Positions 1 to 8,343 of a DNA stretch of 64,000 bases are shown piece after piece (the stretch's first letter is position 1; every line of letters begins with the position of its first letter). The DNA lies in assembly GCA_019117205.1 (NCBI GenBank), contig DXAC01000011.1, forward strand, positions 1-64,000. Reading direction: 5' to 3'. The translations under genes were made by a program, and so were the position numbers. Under the pieces are notes generated by a model. It was not told the origin of the DNA, searched no databases, and saw only the letters and a list, made by a program, of their open reading frames with translations. Source of the DNA: Candidatus Allofournierella merdigallinarum (GTDB taxonomy: Bacteria; Bacillota; Clostridia; Oscillospirales; Ruminococcaceae).

Positions 1-2
1 GT

Positions 3-3000
3 GAGAGAGAGGTGATCGATGGGCAGTTGAAATATGATATTCCCGCCGAGCTCCTCTTAAACTCAGATCCTGGTCAGTTTGAAGACAGGGATAAAGTGAA
101 ACTTTCCGCGCTTTTGTCATTCTGGAGACAATTAGACGGATTTGAATCTGGTATTACATCCTTGGAATCAGTATACAACTGGATGTACGAAAATCTTGTC
201 TATTACCGTCCGTTCCATGAGCTTATTAAGAATTGTCGCGGAAATGCAGTATCACTTGGAGAACTTTCTTCTGATATCTTCCCGGAGCTCAATCCAGAGG
301 ATGCGCTCAAGGCGGTTAGTGTCCTTTTAGCAATTGCACCGCTTGCAAAAAACGCTAAAGGCTCTGTCCTTTTCCCTGTACGTATGCACATGCTCTTCAA
401 AGGTATTTCGGGGGTATATGCCTGTACCAACGCCAATTGTAGTTGCTCTCACTCGGAAGGTGGACTCACCTTAGGAGAAATCTACTTATCGGACGGTAAT
501 TTGATTTGTCCGCATTGCGGTAGTGTGGTATACGAACTTTATAATGATCGACGTTGTGGTGCGCTGTTCTTCAAAGGCTATGTTCTTGAAGATGACTCGG
601 GGCTTCATGGAAATGTATATCTGTGGCATTATCCAGGTCAGTTGATGGATCGCAGGATGAAAGAAATACATCTGTTCATTCCAACTGACGATTTTGAGCT
701 CCCTGCAAAACAGGGTAAAAATGCTATACGCCCCTGTTATCTTGATATTAAAAGTGGATTTATTAACTTCACAGATGACGCATCCGCTGGAAAACCATGG
801 ATTAGAAAACTGTACTATTGCAACTACTCTGCAAAAGGTAGACCGCAGATTATTACATTCCCAACTTGTCCGCATTGCAGACATCAGCTTTCTACATCAC
901 AGCTCACTTCGTTTAATACACGAGGCAATCAGTCTTTCTTCAACCTAATCAAAGCACAGTTCCAACTGCAACCAGCTGTGCCAGGAAAGGACAATGATCC
1001 GGATCGTTTTCCTAACGAAGGACGCAAAGTTTTGCTGTTTTCGGACAGTCGTCAGCGAGCAGCAAAGCTAGCTCGAGATATGTCAGAGGCTTCGGACATA
1101 TCTGCTGCAAGGCAATTATTTGCAATCGCCATCAAAATGATGGAAGAACAAACGGTTGAGCAGTCAATGAATTCGCTGTATGATTATTTTTGCCTTGCCG
1201 CTGGTCAGCATCATGTGCAGATTTTTCATGCGCCTGAGCGGATAAAATTTGCTGAAGATTGCACTGCTGCGCTGAATAACTACAATCGCTGTGTAAAACG
1301 AGGGCGAGAGTATGCCCCAAGATTCACGATTGCAAACGCTCCTGTTCAGATGCAGGAATATCTCCTGCGGTTATTTGCTGGTGGCTATAACACCTTGTAT
1401 GACTCGGCCACAAGCTGGATTGAACCTACAGACCAAGCTCTTTTTGATGCTGTAGATGCGCTCGAAGAGAATAATGTGACAGTTACCGATGAGGAGTTTA
1501 TTGACTTTTTTAATGCTTGGATACTATCAATTTGCGATATGTCTACAGCCATCGGCCATACAATTAGTGACACAATTCGGCTGAAAGTCCGCCCCAATTA
1601 CGGTGGTTACGGGCTTGATAAGGATTGGGGATTCTCAAAAACTATTCGCGAGATCATGGAATGGCATGACGGGAATGAAACTGAGATGGCGTGGAAACGT
1701 GTGTTAAAGGAAGAATTCCTTGATTCGGCACAGCCTGATAATGGAAAATTATATATCGACCTGTCTAGAGTAAAACCACGTTTTGAGACTTCTCATGTAT
1801 GGTACAAATGTGAACAATGCTCTGAATTGACTCCTTTTACACTGAAAGGTAAATGTCCAAGCTGTGGATCTTCTCATATCCATGAGATGAAATCTGGCGA
1901 ATATGAGGCACTTGGTTTCTGGAGAAAGCCGGTAGCTGATGCGCTTCAAGGCGAGCCGATTCATGTAATTGACACCGAGGAACATACTGCTCAGCTCTCA
2001 CATAAAGACCAACGTGATGATCTCTGGAGTAAAACCGAACAATATGAATTGCGCTTCCAAGATTTAATCCAAGATGGTGAAACACCTGTTGATATCCTTA
2101 GCAGTACAACCACAATGGAAGTTGGTATCGATATTGGCTCTCTGGTTGCGGTCGGCTTGCGCAATATTCCTCCCATGCGTGAAAATTACCAGCAGCGAGC
2201 TGGTCGTGCAGGCCGACGTGGATCTAGTTTGTCTACCATCGTTACTTTCTGTGAAGATGGTCCACATGATACATTGTACTTCAATGATCCAATTCCTATG
2301 TTCCGCGGTGACCCTCGCAAGCCTTGGATTGATATAAGAAGTGAGAAACTCCTACAACGTCATCTAGCAATGGTTATTCTCCAAGAATTCCTTGCGGAAA
2401 ATCATATAAGCCTTGACACAGTTTCAGCAGCAGTTTTCCTTAATGAATTTCTTGACGATTTTAAGAGCTATCTTGCGTCTTACAATGCTGATAAAGACAA
2501 GTTACTTTTGCCTGCCGGAATACCATTTCACTATTCAGTGTTTGAGGATGAACTGAAAAAATCTTTCGATACACTTAAAGAAAAATGTCAGACGCATCCC
2601 GAACTTTTTGGAGTAGAAGAAGGAGCTAAGGAAGGTGAAGCAAAGATTCTTCTGGATGCTCTCTATGAAGAAGGAATTATCCCAACATATTCTTTTCCAA
2701 AGAATGTCGTAAGTACCTACATACCAGATGCATACGGAAAGATTCTTTACGAGGTTGATCGTGGTCTGGATGTAGCTATTGGCGAATATGCTCCTGGTAG
2801 AGCAATTGTTGTAGATAAACAAACCTATCAGATTGGTGGATTCTACTATCCTGGAAGCGAACGCCGTCATGGTCAATCTCTAACTCCGGCACGTGCTTAC
2901 ACGGAAGACCCCAATTATGTAAAGCCGGTCATCTCGTGTCCTGAGTGTGGGTGGTTCGGCTTGATGGAGGAGAAAACTAAGCGTTGTCCGTTTTGTGGGA

Positions 3001-4064
3001 ATAGCGATCTGAAGATTACCCGCGAAATGATGCGCCCCTGGGGGTTTGCGCCAAGAAATGCTGAATCCATACCAGACGTTCAGCTATCAGAAGAATACAC
3101 TGCTGTACAGCAGCCTCTTTATTCAACTCTACCCGAGGCTGAAGAAATGAAACTTGCCCCAGGCTGTAAAAACATACGGATTGCTTCACGAACAAATCAA
3201 CGCATTATCATGCTGAACAAAGGATCAGATGACAAAGGTTTTATGGTCTGCAAGGACTGTGGAGCTGCTATGCCGGGTGATGATGTTTCTGTTCTAAACG
3301 ATATTAACAGACCATACAAGTCGAAGTATGCTCGAAGTAAATGTCGCCACAGCAACTGTTTTAATGTGAATCTTGGCTATGACTTTATAACTGATATGTT
3401 AGTTCTCGAATTCACAATTGACGACAGGATCATAGATGTCAGAAGAAACGACAATCCATGGCTTAATCGAGCAGCACAATCCCTAGCTGAAGCACTTCGA
3501 CTTGTGGCAAGTAAAAAGCTTGATGTTGAATTTACCGAACTTGTTACTGGTTATCGTCTTAGAACTGGTTCTGAAGCCTCTTATGTTGATATTTATCTTT
3601 ATGATAGCCTGTCAAGTGGCGCTGGTTATGCTGTCAGTGTAGCTGATGCGATTGCTGAACTGCTCACCGATATGAAGGAACTTCTAAGTTCTTGCAATTG
3701 CGGATCTGCGTGCTCTAAATGTCTAAAGCATTACAGGAATCAATATGTCCATGGTATGCTTGACCGTTTCGCTGCGCTCCAACTTCTTAAATGGGGTGTC
3801 GATGGGATAAATGCGTCACCAATCAAACCAGAGACACAGATAAAGATGATAATGCCTTTGGCAAATATTCTTAAGCAATCTGGTTGCGAGATTAATTCTG
3901 ATGGTGAAATCGTTGCTACGGGACGAAGAAATACAAAAAAGGTTGTTGTATACCCCGCAATGTGGGTTGAACCGCAAGCTACCGGTACCATTTATGTAAG
4001 TGACGCTTATATCAAGTACGCTAAGCCGTATGCCGTACAAAAGATTCTTGACAGCGTTCAATAA
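3..4064 (+). CDS. Superfamily 2 helicase with DUF1998 domain, 5'-truncated by the window edge
   Basis: The frame is open to the window edge, so the first half of the protein is probably missing: no Walker A or DEAD/DEAH box is visible. What remains (about 1350 residues, counted from a GTG at 12) has a helicase C-terminal domain. Its signs are KVLLFSDSRQRAAKLARD near residue 340, TMEVGIDIGS near 700 and the motif VI arginine finger QQRAGRAGRRG near 730. Zinc-ribbon Cys pairs lie near residues 140-170, 600-620, 976-998 and 1080-1117. A C-terminal DUF1998-type Cys cluster (CNCGSACSKC) is near 1230. This architecture occurs in the very large defence helicases (Druantia DruE, DISARM DrmA/DrmB) and in MrfA-like repair helicases. 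The size and zinc ribbons lean towards a DruE-like protein, but the partner genes are off the window. GC is about 43% by eye against about 65% in the chromosome to the right, which suggests horizontal transfer. Confidence 0.8.
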   Translation, partial: EREVIDGQLKYDIPAELLLNSDPGQFEDRDKVKLSALLSFWRQLDGFESGITSLESVYNWMYENLVYYRPFHELIKNCRGNAVSLGELSSDIFPELNPEDALKAVSVLLAIAPLAKNAKGSVLFPVRMHMLFKGISGVYACTNANCSCSHSEGGLTLGEIYLSDGNLICPHCGSVVYELYNDRRCGALFFKGYVLEDDSGLHGNVYLWHYPGQLMDRRMKEIHLFIPTDDFELPAKQGKNAIRPCYLDIKSGFINFTDDASAGKPWIRKLYYCNYSAKGRPQIITFPTCPHCRHQLSTSQLTSFNTRGNQSFFNLIKAQFQLQPAVPGKDNDPDRFPNEGRKVLLFSDSRQRAAKLARDMSEASDISAARQLFAIAIKMMEEQTVEQSMNSLYDYFCLAAGQHHVQIFHAPERIKFAEDCTAALNNYNRCVKRGREYAPRFTIANAPVQMQEYLLRLFAGGYNTLYDSATSWIEPTDQALFDAVDALEENNVTVTDEEFIDFFNAWILSICDMSTAIGHTISDTIRLKVRPNYGGYGLDKDWGFSKTIREIMEWHDGNETEMAWKRVLKEEFLDSAQPDNGKLYIDLSRVKPRFETSHVWYKCEQCSELTPFTLKGKCPSCGSSHIHEMKSGEYEALGFWRKPVADALQGEPIHVIDTEEHTAQLSHKDQRDDLWSKTEQYELRFQDLIQDGETPVDILSSTTTMEVGIDIGSLVAVGLRNIPPMRENYQQRAGRAGRRGSSLSTIVTFCEDGPHDTLYFNDPIPMFRGDPRKPWIDIRSEKLLQRHLAMVILQEFLAENHISLDTVSAAVFLNEFLDDFKSYLASYNADKDKLLLPAGIPFHYSVFEDELKKSFDTLKEKCQTHPELFGVEEGAKEGEAKILLDALYEEGIIPTYSFPKNVVSTYIPDAYGKILYEVDRGLDVAIGEYAPGRAIVVDKQTYQIGGFYYPGSERRHGQSLTPARAYTEDPNYVKPVISCPECGWFGLMEEKTKRCPFCGNSDLKITREMMRPWGFAPRNAESIPDVQLSEEYTAVQQPLYSTLPEAEEMKLAPGCKNIRIASRTNQRIIMLNKGSDDKGFMVCKDCGAAMPGDDVSVLNDINRPYKSKYARSKCRHSNCFNVNLGYDFITDMLVLEFTIDDRIIDVRRNDNPWLNRAAQSLAEALRLVASKKLDVEFTELVTGYRLRTGSEASYVDIYLYDSLSSGAGYAVSVADAIAELLTDMKELLSSCNCGSACSKCLKHYRNQYVHGMLDRFAALQLLKWGVDGINASPIKPETQIKMIMPLANILKQSGCEINSDGEIVATGRRNTKKVVVYPAMWVEPQATGTIYVSDAYIKYAKPYAVQKILDSVQ

Positions 4065-4092
4065 AATAGGCTGATTATATGCCAAAATAATA

Positions 4093-4143
4093 AGCGCAGC
4101 TCACCGATCATTGTTGATTGGTGGGCTGCGCTATATTTTTTCT
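4093..4143 (+). terminator. Intrinsic terminator of the helicase gene
   Basis: AGCGCAGC pairs with GCTGCGCT and the stem continues through CACC/GGTG and ATCA/TGAT with two G-T pairs around a TTGT loop. It is followed by ATATTTTTTC. It lies 28 bases after the helicase stop, between convergent genes. Confidence 0.85.
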
Positions 4144-4171
4144 TGGAGTAAAGGGTAATTGTGCCTACATC

Positions 4172-5815
4172 TCAAATCATTTGAAAATGCTTTAGTGCAT
4201 CCATAATTGCCGCTTCTTTTTCCGGCGGACACTGTGGCACTTTCGCGTCTTCTTTCTTTGACAGATTATAATTCTGCCCCACATCTAGCCCGCACTTCCG
4301 CTTAACCTGGGAGATATACAGGCTGGACACCTTTAGACCGTGCTTTTCCAGCACATAGGCTTTGATCTCATCATAGGTGGCTTTACTCTCCGCCGATGTC
4401 AGATCTAGTTCGTCCAGATTCAACTCCACCTCGATATGCTGCTTGGTATTGAGTTTGGACAAAAGTACTACCGTCTCCACATGCTTTGTGCGGGGGAACA
4501 GGTCCACCGGCTGCACCTGTGCCGGGCGGTAGCCCCGGTCGGCCAGCCAGCGGCAGTCCCGGGCGGCGGTGGCCGGGTTGCAGCTCACCATCACCACCCG
4601 GCGGGGGGCCATGGTCAGCACCGCCTCCAGCGTGGCCTCGTCGCAGCCCTTGCGGGGCGGGTCCAGGCAGATCACCCGGGGCCGCAGGCCCTCGGCGGCC
4701 AGCCTGGCCGCCGCCTGGCCCGCATCCGAACAGAAAAAACGGGCGTTTTGTACCCCCATGGCCGCTGCGTTGGCGCGGGCGCTCTCCACCGCCTCCGGCA
4801 CGATCTCCACCCCCACCAGCGCCGCGCAGTCCGCCGCCATGGACAGGCCAATGGTGCCCATGCCGCAGTAGAGGTCCAGCAGGGTGTCCTCCGCCTCCAG
4901 CACCGCGAAGCGCCGGGCCACCCCGTAGAGCAGTTCCGCCGCCGGGGTGTTCACCTGGTAGAATGACAAGGGACCCAGCTTTACAGGCACGCCGCACAGG
5001 GTGTCCTCGATGTACCCCGGGCCGAAAAGGGGGATGCACTCCTCCCCGGTGACCACGTTGGTCTTCTGCCGGTTCACGTTGAGCACGATGGTCCCGATGC
5101 GGGGGAACCGGGCGGTCATCTCGCCGCAAAATTCCTCCCCGTGGGGCAGGCGGCGGCCGTTGACCACAAGGCAAAGCAGCACCTGGCCGCTGTGCCAGCC
5201 CTTGCGTAAAAAAATATGCCGCACCAGGCCGGTGTGACAGGCTTCGTCGTAAATGGAGATGCCCTTTTCCTGCAAAAAGGAGCAGACGGCGGCGGCGATG
5301 TCGTTGAGCTCTTTTGGCTGGAGCAGGCAGTCACGGCAGGGGACAAGGCGGTGGCTGCGTCCGGCGTAAAAGCCTGCCACCACGTTGCCGGCCAGGTCGC
5401 GCCCCACCGGGAACTGCACCTTGTTGCGGTAGCGGTCGGTCAGCGGGCCGCTGAGCAGCGGCAGCACCGGCAGCGCAGCGGCGTCAAAGCCACCCAGCCG
5501 GCGGAAAGCGTCCTCCACAAAGCCCTGCTTGGCCTGCGCCTCGGCGGTGTAGTCCAGGTGCCGGAAGCAGCACCCGCCGCAGGGGCGGTACACCGGGCAG
5601 TCCGGCTGGATGCGCCCGGGGCCGGGGCGGTGGAGCTCCTCCACGATGCCAAAGGCATACCGTTCCAGGTCCTTGACGATCTTCACGGTGATCTCGTCGC
5701 CGGGGGCGGTGGCGGGTACGAACACGGCCTTTCCGCCCAGGCGGCCCACGCCGCTGCCGTCGCTGGAAAGGCTGTCGATGGTCAGCCGCGCCAGGGTGTT
5801 TTTCAAACCGGGCAA
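4172..5815 (-). CDS. rlmD: 23S rRNA (uracil-5-)-methyltransferase RlmD/RumA with an exchanged C-terminus
   Basis: This SAM-dependent enzyme makes 5-methyluridine in 23S rRNA. Visible parts are an N-terminal TRAM domain, the iron-sulphur cysteines CPVYRPCGGCC, the SAM motif LDLYCGMGTIG, CLDPPRKGC and the catalytic VSCNPATAARD. The conserved family ending HVETVVLLSK is followed by about 95 extra residues including KVSSLYISQVKRKCGL, encoded by AT-richer DNA. I chose a TTG start at 5815 because AAAGGAGGG lies six bases upstream. An ATG at 5839 overlaps the upstream gene's stop (ATGA) but has no ribosome site. It is the last gene of an AraC/binding-protein/rlmD operon. From knowledge of such elements, mobile elements of Firmicutes integrate at the 3' end of this gene and supply a new tail. 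Confidence 0.93.
   Translation of the reverse strand: MPGLKNTLARLTIDSLSSDGSGVGRLGGKAVFVPATAPGDEITVKIVKDLERYAFGIVEELHRPGPGRIQPDCPVYRPCGGCCFRHLDYTAEAQAKQGFVEDAFRRLGGFDAAALPVLPLLSGPLTDRYRNKVQFPVGRDLAGNVVAGFYAGRSHRLVPCRDCLLQPKELNDIAAAVCSFLQEKGISIYDEACHTGLVRHIFLRKGWHSGQVLLCLVVNGRRLPHGEEFCGEMTARFPRIGTIVLNVNRQKTNVVTGEECIPLFGPGYIEDTLCGVPVKLGPLSFYQVNTPAAELLYGVARRFAVLEAEDTLLDLYCGMGTIGLSMAADCAALVGVEIVPEAVESARANAAAMGVQNARFFCSDAGQAAARLAAEGLRPRVICLDPPRKGCDEATLEAVLTMAPRRVVMVSCNPATAARDCRWLADRGYRPAQVQPVDLFPRTKHVETVVLLSKLNTKQHIEVELNLDELDLTSAESKATYDEIKAYVLEKHGLKVSSLYISQVKRKCGLDVGQNYNLSKKEDAKVPQCPPEKEAAIMDALKHFQMI
4457..4483. other. Probable integration junction of the left-hand island inside rlmD
   Basis: This stretch encodes the rlmD residues HVETVVLLS, the last part of the ordinary family sequence. 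To its right GC is about 65-70%; to its left it falls to about 45% and stays low through the helicase gene. I infer the crossover core lies here. Without the other end of the element the repeat cannot be confirmed. Confidence 0.45.
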
Positions 5816-5835
5816 AAAGAGCCCTCCTTTGCGGG

Positions 5836-6813
5836 TCATTGGGCCAGGTCGCAGGGCAGCAGGATGCGGCCCTGGGCGTCGGGCGAGAGGTCGGTGCCGG
5901 TGGCGATGAACTGATACTCCAGGGCGTTAGCGGCCATGATGGCGGCCGCCGCGCTCACCGCGGCGGGCTCGAAGTACGCGGCCGCCTCAACGCCGCTTTC
6001 CAGCAGCCGGGCGGCGGCTTCAGGGGTATTGGCCATGGCGTAGACCCGCACCGGCGTATCGTCCTCCCGCCAGCCCAGGGCGTCGGCCACCTCCAGCGCG
6101 TACAGCGCGTCCGCCTCGCAGGAACAGAGGATGGCCTCCGGGGCGGCCTGCCCCTCCAGCGCCTGCGCCTCAAAGGGCAGGGGGGAGCCCTCCTCGTCCA
6201 GCCAGCTCACCGGCGTGTTGTAGACTCCGTAGTGCTCGCACTCGGCCAGCAGATTGTCCGAAAACAGGGTCTGCTCCTCGTCCGGGGCGCTTTGATACAG
6301 ATAGTATTGCAGCAGCAGATCGCCGTTAGAATCGGCCACCACGCCCTCGCGGTAATCCAGCGCCAGCTCCTTGCCCACCAACTCGCCGCCATGGGCGGGC
6401 AGCCCGCCCAGATACCAGAAGTTGTCACCGGAGGAAAGGGTCGCCCGCCCGGGGTATTCGCCCACGAAGATCAGGGCGACGCCCGCGCTGTCGGCGGCGT
6501 CAAGAAGCGCCTGGCTCACCCGGGGCTCGTCCAGCGGTACGATCAGCGCCCGCGCCCCCGCCTCGATCATGCGGGCGGCGGCCTGGACGTAGTCCTCGCC
6601 GGCTTCGGCCTTTAGAAGAGGCAGCTCTTCCGCCTCCAGGGCCGCCTCCAGCGCCGGCAGGTCCAGGTGATCCTCCCCGCTGGGGGCGGCCAGCAGCCCC
6701 ACGGCGGGCACCGGGTCGAACCAGCCAATAATATAAAGGTAAAATACTGCGCAGGCTGCAACGCCGCCCGCCAGCACAAGGGTCTTAAAAAGAAAGCGAA
6801 ATACACGTTTCAT
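5836..6813 (-). CDS. Membrane-anchored periplasmic sugar-binding-like protein
   Basis: The 325-residue protein has one N-terminal hydrophobic anchor (about residues 8-30) and no lipobox. A type 1 periplasmic-binding fold resembling the galactose-binding protein MglB follows; GARALIVPLDEP and YLGGLPAHGGELVGKELA match family positions. No permease or ATPase genes are nearby. It sits 14 bases after an AraC regulator and overlaps rlmD by an ATGA, so it is probably co-transcribed with both. An anchored binding domain without a transporter suggests sensing rather than uptake, but that is inference. The ligand is unknown. Confidence 0.72.
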   Translation of the reverse strand: MKRVFRFLFKTLVLAGGVAACAVFYLYIIGWFDPVPAVGLLAAPSGEDHLDLPALEAALEAEELPLLKAEAGEDYVQAAARMIEAGARALIVPLDEPRVSQALLDAADSAGVALIFVGEYPGRATLSSGDNFWYLGGLPAHGGELVGKELALDYREGVVADSNGDLLLQYYLYQSAPDEEQTLFSDNLLAECEHYGVYNTPVSWLDEEGSPLPFEAQALEGQAAPEAILCSCEADALYALEVADALGWREDDTPVRVYAMANTPEAAARLLESGVEAAAYFEPAAVSAAAAIMAANALEYQFIATGTDLSPDAQGRILLPCDLAQ

Positions 6814-6827
6814 GGCAGGCTTCTCCC

Positions 6828-7670
6828 TCAGGCGCTGTGATCCCGGGCGCTGTTCAGGTAGCGGCTGGGCGGCATCCCCATGGACTTTTTGAACACGCGG
6901 GAGAAGTAAAACTTATCGGAAAAGCCCACGCTGGCGGCGATCTCCGCAATGGACAGCTGGGAGTTTTTCAGCAGGTTGCAGGCCTCGCCGATGCGGTAGC
7001 TGGTGAGGTAGTCGATGGGGCTTTGGCCCACGTTGCTCATGAACAGCCGGTACAGATGGCTCCTGCTCACCCCCACCGCCCGGGCGATGTCGTCGATGGT
7101 GACCTCGTGGGAGTAGTTGAACTGGATGTATTTGATGGCGTTGAGCACATACTGGCTGCCGGCGCTGGGCACATGGACCTCCTTTTCGGCGGCCTGGCGC
7201 ATCAGCTCGGCCAGAAACAGGTACAGGTGGCCCACCATGGCTGCCTCGTTCTCCGGCCGGGGGCCGCGGGCGCCAAAGATGCTCAAAAGGGTCTGCTGCA
7301 ACGGCTCGGGCCGGCTGGTGTGGAACACCGGGTCCTGCTCGGTAAAGGGCGAGTGCTGCATGAGCTTTGCGGCGTTGGCGCCGTTGAAGCCCACCCAGCA
7401 GTACTCCCAGGGGTCCTCCTCGCTGGCGGAGTAGGAGATGAGCTGGCCGGGGCGCACCAGGAACAGGTCGCCGGCGGACAGGGGGTATTCCTTTCCGCCG
7501 GTGCGGTAGACGCCGTGGCCACCCACAACCAGATGAATGAGGTAGTGATCCCGCACGGCGGGGCCCCAGGTGTGCAGGGGGGCGCAGTGCTCCAGCCCGC
7601 AGTTGAAGATGGCCATCTCCACGTGATCCGAATAGGCCTGCTTGAACGATTGTTTGTAGATCTCCGGCAA
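6828..7670 (-). CDS. AraC-family transcriptional regulator
   Basis: An N-terminal cupin-like sensing domain (HTWGPAVRDHYLIHLVVGGHG, YPLSAGDLFLVRPGQ) is followed by a C-terminal double helix-turn-helix. The second helix pair is clear in IAEIAASVGFSDKFYFSRVFKKSMG. I placed the start at a TTG at 7670, eight bases after AAGGAGG; an upstream TTG at 7715 has no ribosome site. It is the first gene of the operon with the binding-protein-like gene and rlmD and probably responds to a carbohydrate. About 280 residues is normal for the family. Confidence 0.9.
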   Translation of the reverse strand: MPEIYKQSFKQAYSDHVEMAIFNCGLEHCAPLHTWGPAVRDHYLIHLVVGGHGVYRTGGKEYPLSAGDLFLVRPGQLISYSASEEDPWEYCWVGFNGANAAKLMQHSPFTEQDPVFHTSRPEPLQQTLLSIFGARGPRPENEAAMVGHLYLFLAELMRQAAEKEVHVPSAGSQYVLNAIKYIQFNYSHEVTIDDIARAVGVSRSHLYRLFMSNVGQSPIDYLTSYRIGEACNLLKNSQLSIAEIAASVGFSDKFYFSRVFKKSMGMPPSRYLNSARDHSA

Positions 7671-7948
7671 AAAGGGTTCCTCCTTGGGCGCGGCGCGCCA
7701 AAATTCGGCAAACAAATGTATTTTACCAGATTATTCAACAAAAGTCCATCATTTGACGGGATTTTCCGCCGAAAATGCCAAAACAAGCACAAAACGCCCC
7801 TCGGCCCGAAGCCTACGGGCAAAGGGCCGGAGGGGGGCACGGCGGCGCCGTTGAGCCGCCTGGTGCCATTCCGTGTGCCATTCGCACAGGATTTGAGAAA
7901 ATTTAGGGGCGTTTTTGAGCTTTTTTCAGAAATTCATAAAATGTATAA

Positions 7949-7988
7949 AGCCCCGACAAATGGCGGTATAAAGCCATTTGTCGGGGCT
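7949..7988 (-). terminator. Terminator after tRNA-Thr
   Basis: A perfect 16-bp inverted repeat (AGCCCCGACAAATGGC and its complement) encloses an eight-base loop. On the minus strand it is followed by TTATACATTTTAT. It starts four bases after the encoded CCA end of the tRNA. The 230 bases between it and the AraC gene hold no gene that I can see. Confidence 0.8.
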
Positions 7989-7992
7989 CTTC

Positions 7993-8068
7993 TGGAGCTG
8001 GAAACGTGACTTGAACACGCGACCTGCTGATTACGAATCAGCTGCTCTACCGACTGAGCTATTCCAGC
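7993..8068 (-). tRNA. tRNA-Thr (anticodon CGT)
   Basis: The acceptor stem GCTGGAA pairs with TTCCAGC. A D arm with TAGCTCAGTCGGTAGAGCA, an anticodon stem GCTGA/TCAGC around loop TTCGTAA and a T arm with GTTCAAGTC are all present. CCA is encoded. The anticodon CGT reads ACG, threonine. Confidence 0.95.
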
Positions 8069-8118
8069 GGAACGTCTACCATTTTAACGGAAAACAGCGC
8101 GCCCGTCAAGAGCAAACC

Positions 8119-8343
8119 TCAATCCAGGCTGAAATCCTCGGCGGTGAAGCCGGAGAGCTTCGGCTGGCGGCGGGGGATGCGCTGGATGGGGTCGTACACG
8201 AACTTTTTACAGCGGTAATAGGGGGACACGACCCCCTTTTTCTCGCAGAGGATCATCCGGGGGTCGGCGGCGCGGCGGCCGTACTCGCAGTATTCGCAGG
8301 CCGGCTCCACGTTCTGGCCGGGGGTAGGGTGTTTACGGAACAT
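8119..8343 (-). CDS. Small cysteine-containing conserved-type protein
   Basis: The 74-residue protein has CEYCEYG, a later single Cys in MILCEKKG, and YYRCKKFVYDP. This CxxC...C...C layout suggests a small zinc-binding protein, and the YDPxxR ending fits short conserved clostridial proteins of unknown role. Its ATG overlaps the end of the upstream ylbJ-like gene by 11 bases, so the two are probably translationally coupled. Function is unknown. Confidence 0.75.
   Translation of the reverse strand: MFRKHPTPGQNVEPACEYCEYGRRAADPRMILCEKKGVVSPYYRCKKFVYDPIQRIPRRQPKLSGFTAEDFSLD

Noticed and set aside
3..4064. Calling a complete Druantia or DISARM system
   Set aside because: Only one partial gene is visible. 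The helicase/DUF1998 combination is also found in repair helicases, so no system is claimed.
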